Source: an uncultured Collinsella sp.
Lineage (GTDB): Bacteria; Actinomycetota; Coriobacteriia; Coriobacteriales; Coriobacteriaceae
DNA: 28,085 nt
Assembly: GCA_900545075.1 (NCBI GenBank)
Contig: UQXT01000015.1
Span: 1 to 28,085 of the forward strand
Direction of reading: 5' to 3'
Shown: piece after piece, positions 22,701-28,085 of the stretch
Numbering within the stretch: position 1 is the stretch's first letter
Layout: every line of letters starts with the position of its first letter
Translations under genes and position numbers: made by a program
Notes under the pieces: model-generated
Database searches by the model: none
Seen by the model: the letters and a program-made list of their open reading frames with translations, nothing else
What the model was told of the DNA's origin: nothing

Positions 22701-24554
22701 TTTGCGGTCTTTACCGAGGATTCGCTTGCGCACCTGGTGAAGCCCGAGCGTCCGATTCGCGTCGTCGACCAGTGGATGTACCACAGCCGCCTGTACGCCG
22801 TCGCCCGTTTTGTGACGATGCGCAACGACCTGGATCTGATTCAGCTCAACTCTTTCGGCTGCGGCCTGGACGCTCTGACCACCGACCAGGTGCAGGAAAT
22901 CTTGGAGGCCAGCGGCAAGATCTACACCGTGCTCAAGATCGACGAGGTATCCAACCTGGGCGCCGCGCGCATCCGCATTCGCTCGCTCATGGCCGCGCTC
23001 AAGGACCAGGAGGCCGAGCGCCTGGCAGAGGCCATGGCCGCGGGCGAGGCCTACGAGCAGGGCGATGCCGCGCCGGTGGCGCCCTCCACGGACGCTCCCG
23101 CGTTCGCGAGCCGCAAGTACACGTTCGAGGCGCAGCGCGAGAGTGCTTCGACCGCGTGGCCCAAGGTGCCCTTTACCGAGCAGATGCGCGAGGAGGGCTA
23201 TACCATCCTGTGCCCGCAGATGGCGCCGATCCACTTTGACCTGGTCAAAGAGGTGTTCCGTGGTGCTGGCTACAACTTAGAGCTGCTGCCCTCGACCGAT
23301 CACGACGCCGTCGAGGCTGGCCTGCGCTACGTGAACAACGACATCTGCTATCCGTCGATCCTGGTGACGGGCCAGATCATGGAGGCCATCGAGAGCGGTC
23401 GATACGACCTGTCCAAGACGGCCGTGGTTATCAGCCAGACCGGCGGCGGCTGCCGTGCCACCAACTACATCGCGCTCATCCGCAAGGCGCTGCGTGAGAG
23501 CGGCCACCCCGAGATCCCGGTGATCTCGCTTTCGGCCGTGGCGCTCGGCGAGGATAATCCTGGCTTTAAGATTACGCCGGCGCTGCTCAAGCAAGCAGTC
23601 TACGCGGTGCTCTTTGGCGACGTGATGATGCAGATGCTCTATCGTTGCCGTCCGTACGAGGCTACGCCCGGTGCCGCCAATGCGCTCTACGAGGAGTACA
23701 TGGCGCGCGCCCGTAAGCTGGCGCCTAAGTTCAACAGGCACAACTACACCAAGCTGTGCCGCGAGGCCATCCGCGCGTTCGATACCATGCCACTCGTGGG
23801 TGAGGGTACCAAGCCGCGCGTGGGCGTGGTCGGCGAGATTCTGGTCAAGTTCCATCCAACGGCCAACAACCACGTGGTCGACGTGATCGAGCGCGAGGGC
23901 TGCGAGGCCGTGGTGCCGGGTCTGCTCGACTTCTTCCTGTACTCCATGAGCAACGCCGAACTGCAGAAGGACGAGCTGGGTAGCTCTGCTACCACGCGCG
24001 CTGGTATGCAGGCGCTCATCAAGCTCGTGGACTGGATGCGTACGCCGGTGGAGGAGATGCTCGAAAAGTCCCGCCGCTTTGAGGCGCCCGAGCGCATCGG
24101 CACCATGGCCGACAAGGCCCGCACGGTGCTTTCGGTGTGCAACAACATGGGCGAAGGCTGGCTGCTCACGGCCGAGATGCTCGACCTGATTGACCATGGC
24201 GCGCCCAACATTATCTGCACGCAGCCTTTCGCGTGCCTGCCCAATCACGTGGTGGGCAAGGCCGTGATCAAGGAGCTGCGCCGCCAGCATCCCGAGAGCA
24301 ACATTGTTGCGGTGGACTACGACCCCGGTGCGTCCGAGGTCAACCAGCTCAACCGCATTAAGCTCATGATCAGCGTGGCCAAGGAGAACATGCGCGCCGG
24401 CAAGGGCTTTAAGCTCGAGAAGGTGGCGCCGCTCGCGATGGACGAGGTCACCGGGCAGATGCGTGCTCATGACGGCTGCGTGAGCTGCGGGCCGGCCAGC
24501 GAGGAGGTCGTTGCATCGGTTGCCAAGCGTCTGGGACGCGGCATTAAGAAGTAG
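19767..24554 (+). CDS. Giant 2-hydroxyacyl-CoA dehydratase activase-related protein
   Basis: 1595 aa. Residues 1-80 are an Ala-rich, probably helical tail. Activase domain 1 (about 88-345) has LGIDVGSTTVKLAVLN, the ELGGEDAK motif, and C207 (NGTCAGGTGAF) and C246 (SRCGVFAK). Activase domain 2 (about 403-660) has FIGIDAGSTTMKAALV, DIGGQDMK, and C527 (NEACSSGCGSF) and C566 (SRCTVFMN). Both cysteine pairs are 39 residues apart, as in HgdC, where they hold a [4Fe-4S] cluster between subunits. A further cluster motif, CGRCSNNC plus C714 (688-714), follows, then a DUF2229-like region (about 752-900), a GRPYHNDPEINH segment (about 957) and an HgdB-like region from about 1147 (CPQMAPIHFD, NNDICYPSILVTGQ, QTGGGCRATNY). 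The family uses ATP to drive low-potential electron transfer to radical dehydratases; the true substrate here is unknown. The ribosome site is AGAGGAG; it is in an operon with the TetR gene. Confidence 0.93.
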   Translation: MSKLVEGIKDRMVAAAREAAPAVVDAAQKAATAAAEKVAEAVADAKNAAGETSVASEPATAAEPVAATAIQAPEGAIFNPENARGNLHLGIDVGSTTVKLAVLNDDNQIVYAKYQRHHTDVRACARDLFEGAATVLPTAQMTCAITGSGGLLLSQWLDLEFVQEVIASKRAVETLIPATDVAIELGGEDAKIIYFDNGIEQRMNGTCAGGTGAFIDQMATLLHTDASGLNELAANATTIYPIASRCGVFAKTDVQPLLNEGARPEDVAASIFQAVVTQTISGLACGRPIRGNVAFLGGPLQYLSELRHRFYLTLNLDEEHRIVPQNAHLFVASGAAMAHESNKLSTFPQLIEAIDALGDTQGAEVERLDPLFANDEDFAEFKGRHDTEVVPKGKLDGYTGRVFIGIDAGSTTMKAALVGEDGQLLHTWYGNNNGDILGTAKVIMADFYNHIPAGCTIGHVTTTGYGEALLIEALKADSGEIETVAHLRGAKAFLPGVEFILDIGGQDMKCLRVKDGVIEHIMLNEACSSGCGSFIESFAVSMNMDVRAFANAAIRAKAPVDLGSRCTVFMNSRVKQAQKEGATVGDIAAGLSYSVIKNALFKVIKLRDPKEIGSQVIVQGGTFMSDATLRAFEQLTGVHAVRPDIAGCMGAYGAALLARDRAGADGTSTILSAEDIAHLTVTQKHVRCGRCSNNCQLTVNDFGGGRRFITGNRCEKGAGHKKQKTEAPNLFKKKNELLFNREVLSPDEAPRGTVGIPRALNMYENYPFWHAFFTRLGFSVQLSDQSSKKTYQAGIESMPSESVCYPAKMSHGHVMNLIDRGVDFIWMPCVRWERKEDPTAGNCYNCPIVMSYPTALALNIDEIREQNIEFLYPFVPYHDKTELKRRLYQVLAVDRVADAEAGRGRVRGPKITRSEVDAAVNAAFEADARFHEDIQTMGEEALKWVEDHGGHGIVLAGRPYHNDPEINHALPELISSFGFAVFTEDSLAHLVKPERPIRVVDQWMYHSRLYAVARFVTMRNDLDLIQLNSFGCGLDALTTDQVQEILEASGKIYTVLKIDEVSNLGAARIRIRSLMAALKDQEAERLAEAMAAGEAYEQGDAAPVAPSTDAPAFASRKYTFEAQRESASTAWPKVPFTEQMREEGYTILCPQMAPIHFDLVKEVFRGAGYNLELLPSTDHDAVEAGLRYVNNDICYPSILVTGQIMEAIESGRYDLSKTAVVISQTGGGCRATNYIALIRKALRESGHPEIPVISLSAVALGEDNPGFKITPALLKQAVYAVLFGDVMMQMLYRCRPYEATPGAANALYEEYMARARKLAPKFNRHNYTKLCREAIRAFDTMPLVGEGTKPRVGVVGEILVKFHPTANNHVVDVIEREGCEAVVPGLLDFFLYSMSNAELQKDELGSSATTRAGMQALIKLVDWMRTPVEEMLEKSRRFEAPERIGTMADKARTVLSVCNNMGEGWLLTAEMLDLIDHGAPNIICTQPFACLPNHVVGKAVIKELRRQHPESNIVAVDYDPGASEVNQLNRIKLMISVAKENMRAGKGFKLEKVAPLAMDEVTGQMRAHDGCVSCGPASEEVVASVAKRLGRGIKK

Positions 24555-24582
24555 TTGGCCTGCCATGTGCCAGATATGAGAC

Positions 24583-24618
24583 AAACGGGTGGTAGCCGTA
24601 CCGGCTACCACCCGTTTT
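24583..24618 (+). terminator. Strong intrinsic terminator
   Basis: AAACGGGTGGTAGCCG (24583-24598), loop TAC, then its exact reverse complement (24602-24617) and a T. It is a perfect 16-bp stem ending the TetR-activase operon, 28 bases after the stop. Confidence 0.9.
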
Positions 24619-24968
24619 GCTGGACATATGTAGTGTAAATTGCCTCGCTTTCCTCTCCTGCGAGCTTGGATTTCGGAAGTGCGGGGAAAAACTCGGAACC
24701 TCCGAGCACACCGCCCTTTTCGACTCTTGTGACCTGCGGTTTTGTTGCCTAAAAAGCCGGTCTGGTCGGCGGCATTCGATTTTTCCCCGCACTTCCGACA
24801 ACTGCTGCCCGGTGGCACCAATAACGGGCTACAGAAAGCTAAGATAATGAACAGGTGTAGCCGTTCGCGGCAAAAAACCATCCGTTTATAGAACCCACCC
24901 CCAGCGCGCGTTATCCTTACGGTTGAATAAATACACATCTATGGAATTACGTAAGAGAGGACCGTTCC
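24619..24968. other. Non-coding stretch before the dehydrogenase gene
   Basis: No gene is seen here. It holds the inverted-repeat element at 24673-24798, a GCCCG/CGGGC stem (about 24809-24831) whose ACCAATAACGGGCT resembles the palindromes at 7784 and 15953, and probably the promoter of the downstream gene, in the AT-rich part near 24915-24950. Confidence 0.5.
24673..24798. repeat. 126-bp element bounded by perfect 19-bp inverted repeats
   Basis: Positions 24673-24691 are the exact reverse complement of 24780-24798. Inside, directly after the left arm, CTCGGA-ACC-TCCGAG (24692-24706) forms another perfect hairpin, and GCCG/CGGC stems follow nearer the right arm. It has no coding frame. The size and terminal inverted repeats fit a MITE-like mobile element or a structured RNA. 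No clear target-site duplication is seen. Confidence 0.75.
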
Positions 24969-25928
24969 ATGAGCTACAAGACCGTTTGTGTTGCCGGCGG
25001 CGGCGCGTTGGGAAGCCAGATTGCCTTTCAGGCTGCCTACTGCGGCTTTGATGTGACGATCTGGCTGCGCAGCGAGGGCAGCATCGGCCGCACCCAGCCC
25101 AAGATCGATCATGTGCGCGAGGAGTACATCGCGGCAATCGAGGGTATGGCGGATGGCACAGGCGAGTGGTGCGCCGGTATCGCCGATAGCGGCCAGCCCT
25201 TCGACAAGGAGGCGGCACTCGCCGCCGTCGAGCGTGCCTACTCCACGCTCAAGCTGGAGCTCGATCTTGCCAAGGCCGTAGCCGACGCCGACCTGGTCAT
25301 CGAGTCTATGGCCGAGGACACCCAGGCAAAGATCGACTTCTACAAGAAGCTCGCCCCGGTCCTCCCGCAAAAGACCGTCGTCGTGACCAACTCCTCCACG
25401 CTGCTACCGAGCACCTTTGCCAAGTGCACCGGCCGCCCCGAGAAGTACCTATCGCTGCACTTTGCCAACTCCATCTGGAAGAACAACGTGACCGAGGTCA
25501 TGGCACAGGACCAAACCGACAAGCGCTACTTTGATGAACTGGTCGACTTTGCCAACGACATCCGCATGCTGGCGCTTCCCGTCAACAAGGAAAAGAACGG
25601 CTACCTGCTCAATTCCATGCTGGTGCCGTGGCTGCTTTCGGGCCTTGACCTGTATGTCTCGGGCGTGAGTGACCCCAAGAGCATCGACCTCGCATGGACG
25701 CGCGGCACTGGCGCGCCCAAAGGTCCGTTCCGCGTGTTCGACACGGTGGGCATCCAGACGGCCTACAACATCGTTGTGCAGTATCAGAAGGTGCCGGGCC
25801 TGGTGAGCCCGTTGCTCAAAAAGATGATGATGCCCTACAACTTTAAGGCCATGGCCTCCGTCCTCAAGAAAATGCTCGACGAAGGCAAGCTGGGCGAAAG
25901 TTCGGGCGAGGGCTTCTTCAAGTACTAA
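24969..25928 (+). CDS. 3-hydroxyacyl-CoA dehydrogenase
   Basis: A 319-aa NAD(P)-dependent enzyme that interconverts 3-hydroxyacyl-CoA and 3-oxoacyl-CoA in the cytoplasm, as in butyrate-type fermentation or beta-oxidation. The Rossmann loop is VAGGGALGSQIA (about 8-19). Other family marks are ADLVIESMAED (108-117), VTNSSTLLPS (139-148), and catalytic H164 and E176 at the usual 12-residue spacing (LHFANSIWKNNVTEV). The C-terminal helical domain ends GEGFFKY, the standard family ending. The active-site segment has SIWKNN where common enzymes have NP or PV residues, so substrate preference may differ. The start at ATG 24969 follows AGAGG by 8 bases. It is transcribed alone; it is near the activase-like gene but separated from it by a strong terminator. 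Confidence 0.93.
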   Translation: MSYKTVCVAGGGALGSQIAFQAAYCGFDVTIWLRSEGSIGRTQPKIDHVREEYIAAIEGMADGTGEWCAGIADSGQPFDKEAALAAVERAYSTLKLELDLAKAVADADLVIESMAEDTQAKIDFYKKLAPVLPQKTVVVTNSSTLLPSTFAKCTGRPEKYLSLHFANSIWKNNVTEVMAQDQTDKRYFDELVDFANDIRMLALPVNKEKNGYLLNSMLVPWLLSGLDLYVSGVSDPKSIDLAWTRGTGAPKGPFRVFDTVGIQTAYNIVVQYQKVPGLVSPLLKKMMMPYNFKAMASVLKKMLDEGKLGESSGEGFFKY

Positions 25929-25967
25929 AAAATGATCCGTCGGGGACGGAGGAAAACGGAACATTTT
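25929..25967 (+). terminator. Hairpin after the dehydrogenase gene
   Basis: AAAATGATCCGT (25929-25940) pairs with ACGGAACATTTT (25956-25967) with one mismatch, and CCGTC/GACGG can form inside it. It begins at the stop codon and ends in Ts, so it probably serves as a terminator. Confidence 0.6.
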
Positions 25968-26015
25968 CGGCCGCCAGCAGTGAGAAGATGGACCCAGAAA
26001 TAGAAAGGAGTGACA

Positions 26016-26487
26016 ATGGGCCGGCTCGGGCTTTGAGGACAAGTTGCTGCAGGCCCAAGGCGATTTTTCGCTCAACGCAGGCCAGCACAGTGTGACCTAT
26101 TTGCCAAACGACGAGACGGCCGCGACCGGTCGCTACCAGGTGCTGCTGTACGACAACAACTTTGGTGCGGCCTAGAGCTATCCCAAGTTCGACTGGGGCA
26201 AGCTGGGCACTGCGGTGGTGATCGACTGCGGTAAGGGAACGCATTCGTTTGGGAGCATCTTTGCGGTGGACGAGACCGCGCGCACCTACGAGCTTGTGGA
26301 CCAGATCGCGGTGCCGTTCTCGGGCTACGTAAGCAGCGCGCAACGTGTCGGTGATTCAAATAGCATGCTCGTGGCATCGGGCCAGGTCAAGACCTTCACC
26401 GAGTACGATCGGTACGGCCTGGCCATCGCCACCTACGAGATGGAAGCCGAGAAGTACATCTACCGCGTGTACAAGTACGAGCTGTAG
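26016..26487 (+). pseudogene. Arylsulfotransferase remnant (C-terminal part)
   Basis: From about 26017 one frame reads WAGSGFEDKLLQAQGDFSL, NAGQHSVTYLPNDE, GRYQVLLYDNNFGAA, then an in-frame TAG (26173-26175), and continues SYPKFDWGKLGT... YVSSAQRVGDSNSMLVASGQ... YRVYKYEL to TAG at 26487. The GQHSV...LLYDN pattern and the late repeat strands are typical of the C-terminal part of aryl-sulfate sulfotransferases (AssT-like beta-propellers, where this histidine accepts the sulfate). A perfect ribosome site (AAAGGAG) and ATG at 26016 precede it, but that ATG is out of frame and stops after six codons. So the start region has been joined to the last quarter of the gene by a large deletion, and a nonsense mutation followed. 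It is a dead gene. Confidence 0.7.
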
Positions 26488-26554
26488 CGCTGCGTTTGGC
26501 TGTGCCTGCGCCCCGCGGCTGCGCTCTCGTGCCGGGCCCACCTTGCGTCCCGCA

Positions 26555-27694
26555 TCACTTCACGTCAAACTCCACGCGATCGAGTTCGGGCACATTGAGG
26601 TCGATGAGCTTGCGGGCAACGCGACGGTCGTGTGCCCCAAGCGCCTCGCTTGTCGTCACATGGGCGACAATCTCGCGCTCGACGATGCCCTCCTCGTCGC
26701 CTTCGGCGGCCGAGGTTTCGACGGCGACGGTGTAATCCTTGAAGCCTGGCAGCACCGCGGCAAGCTCGCGCGTAGTTTCGGTGACGCCGTAGCCGTCCTG
26801 CACGCCGGCCTGCGCCGAGTCAACGGACCCCGCGGTCATAACGATGCAGGGGATGGCAAAGATCACCGTACCCACGATGATGCGGCGGCGCACCTTGTGT
26901 GACAGCTCATCGACCTCGGCATTTTCCTCGGCGGTCACAATGCCGTCGCCGTTGAGGTCACGCTTGAGCGGCACACGCAAAAGAAGCAATACGGCTTCGG
27001 CCGCCAGCGCGATAAAGACGACGTTGATGCCAAACTCGTAGAGGGCCGAGAGGAATAGCGACCCGCTCGCGATGGCGATGCCGTAACCCGCCGCGCACAG
27101 GGGCGGCATGAGCGCGGTCGCCACCGCCACGCCGGCGATGAGCGTGGCGGGTTCTTGGTCGCGTGAGTTGCCCAGGCCACCCGCAAAGCCGCCCGCGAGC
27201 GCGACGGCAAGGTCCCAGACGGTGGGCGTCGAGTTGTCGATAATGGCGGCCGTGGCGGTGCCAAGGGGCGAGAGCTTAAAATACAGCGTGGACGTGACCA
27301 GGCAAAAGGCCATCTGTAGAGCCAAGCCCGCGACGGCTTCGACGGTAATCTCGCGGTCGAGCGTGGCGATGCCGTATGCCATGGCAAGGACCGAGCCCAT
27401 GAGCGGGCAGATGAGCATGGCGCCCACGATGGCAATGTCCGAGTCGATATCGAGGCCGATGCTCGCGATGAGCATGGCGATGATGAGGATGCACAGGTGA
27501 GAGCCGGTCAGGCGCGCCCCGTTTACAAAGCGCCTGCGAATCACGTGATAGGGTGCGCGACCCTCGCGAATGTTGAATGCGCGCCTCAGGAAGCGGCCGG
27601 CGTTCTCCATGACCTCACTGTGGGCGGGACGGATGCCATGACGCCGGTGATGGCGCTCGCGCAATCGCTTGAGCTGTTGTTTGTTGAGTTCCAT
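26555..27694 (-). CDS. DUF389 membrane protein with EF-hand-like loop
   Basis: A 379-aa integral membrane protein of the DUF389 family, whose biochemical role is not established. It has a basic cytoplasmic N-terminus (1-60), then about seven hydrophobic segments, with the family's conserved stretches IAIVGAMLICPLMGSVLAMAYG (87-108) and ATLIAGVAVATALMPPLCAAGYGIA (183-207). Between membrane segments, residues 246-257 read DLNGDGIVTAEE, a canonical 12-residue EF-hand calcium loop (D, N, D, I, T, E at positions 1, 3, 5, 7, 9, 12). The C-terminus (about 290-379) is soluble. The start at ATG 27694 is behind GAGGTG; the frame opens to 27820 without a better start. It is monocistronic. Confidence 0.9.
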   Translation of the reverse strand: MELNKQQLKRLRERHHRRHGIRPAHSEVMENAGRFLRRAFNIREGRAPYHVIRRRFVNGARLTGSHLCILIIAMLIASIGLDIDSDIAIVGAMLICPLMGSVLAMAYGIATLDREITVEAVAGLALQMAFCLVTSTLYFKLSPLGTATAAIIDNSTPTVWDLAVALAGGFAGGLGNSRDQEPATLIAGVAVATALMPPLCAAGYGIAIASGSLFLSALYEFGINVVFIALAAEAVLLLLRVPLKRDLNGDGIVTAEENAEVDELSHKVRRRIIVGTVIFAIPCIVMTAGSVDSAQAGVQDGYGVTETTRELAAVLPGFKDYTVAVETSAAEGDEEGIVEREIVAHVTTSEALGAHDRRVARKLIDLNVPELDRVEFDVK

Positions 27695-27998
27695 GTTCAC
27701 CTCGCTCTGGCACGGGCCGCGTATCCCGCCCGTCGGCCTTACTCTACACCAAGGCGGGCAGGGCGCTAGTTGGATGCCGGCTGGCAGGGCGGATGACGTA
27801 AGAACAAGCGTACATGGCAAAGCGGGTGCTACCCACGAAAATATGATTCACGAACGCCCTCATATGTGTCGAAATTGCGATGTCATGAGGTATCAGTTTC
27901 AAAAGATTAGACAGTCGCCAATGTTGCGCAACAGAATTCAAAAATCGGCACCTACACTTCGAGGCGTATTGATACATCCGTGTCAAAGGGAGAAAGCC
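27695..27998. other. Divergent intergenic region
   Basis: 304 bases between the DUF389 gene and the last gene, with no coding frame that I trust. The right half (27840-27980) is AT-rich and probably holds the promoter of the gene at 27999, but no -35/-10 pair with good spacing could be picked out. No strong hairpins are seen. Confidence 0.5.
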
Positions 27999-28085
27999 AT
28001 GGCAAACTATAGCCCACAGCACTTTGAGCTTCGGGCCAAGGCCGTCAACGTCAAGGGCGTTGCCAACCGCGCCGTCGCAACCGTT
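27999..28085 (+). CDS. Unidentified gene, 5' end only
   Basis: An ATG at 27999 preceded by AAAGGGAG opens a frame of 29 codons (MANYSPQHFELRAKAVNVKG and on) that runs off the window. The ribosome site and lack of stops support a real gene start. I do not recognise the product from this short stretch. Confidence 0.7.
   Translation, partial: MANYSPQHFELRAKAVNVKGVANRAVATV

Noticed and set aside
21075..23234. 719-codon minus-strand open frame inside the activase-like gene
   Set aside because: It is a shadow of the 1595-aa gene, with a repetitive His/Val/Leu/Ala-rich translation and no domain pattern. The same holds for 19752-21044 and 23277-24938.
24809..24832. GGTGGCACC resembling a T-box antiterminator core
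   Set aside because: It lacks the rest of the T-box consensus and the specifier stem, and the downstream gene is not an aminoacyl-tRNA or amino-acid gene.

Overview
The window looks like a chromosomal accessory stretch from a Coriobacteriia-type gut actinobacterium, most likely Collinsella or a close relative. This is inferred from moderately high GC with strong AGGAGG-type ribosome sites, a very long fused 2-hydroxyacyl-CoA-dehydratase-activase protein beside an anaerobic 3-hydroxyacyl-CoA dehydrogenase, and dispersed TGTGACAAAGGG-type palindromes. No tRNA, rRNA, CRISPR array or intact insertion sequence was seen.

Layout. 1-2116: a TetR regulator, two near-identical palindromic operators, and an MFS efflux pump split into two halves at an ATGA overlap. 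2177-2998: a HAD-IIB phosphatase gene that has lost an internal block including motif II; a perfect 22-bp inverted repeat covers its ribosome site. 3000-3432: a compact locus with the anatomy of a type I toxin-antitoxin pair: a 41-residue hydrophobic/basic peptide, a leader hairpin over its ribosome site, a hairpin terminator and a convergent antisense promoter. 3433-7738 (minus): a WYL-domain regulator followed 7 bp later by a UvrD-type helicase with a C-terminal RecB-like nuclease. 7960-9931: an RtcB RNA ligase coupled to a RecA-fold protein whose Walker A has decayed. 9971-11595: a lower-GC island with one unrecognised 403-aa gene.

11647-18838 is the most unusual part. Three minus-strand units make up six related modules of an uncharacterised family marked by a TPxxxGDI signature: two fused A-B proteins (710 and 712 aa) and one unfused set in the order B then A (357 and 344 aa). 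A macro-domain gene lies between the fused copies on the other strand. Both fused genes carry the same palindrome exactly 55 nt upstream of their starts, and a related palindrome precedes the WYL gene.

19045-24554: a second TetR regulator with two palindromes upstream, and a 1595-aa protein with two HgdC-type ATPase domains, an extra cysteine cluster and HgdB/DUF2229-like regions. A 126-bp inverted-repeat element then precedes a 3-hydroxyacyl-CoA dehydrogenase. The last part holds an arylsulfotransferase remnant, a DUF389 membrane protein with an EF-hand-like loop, and the first 29 codons of a gene that runs off the window.

How the genes may work together: the two TetR genes plausibly control their neighbours (drug efflux; radical dehydratase activation). 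The helicase-nuclease with WYL, and RtcB with its partner, look like DNA and RNA repair modules. The A/B-module cluster with the macro-domain gene has the look of an expanded accessory or conflict-type locus, but its function cannot be read from the sequence.
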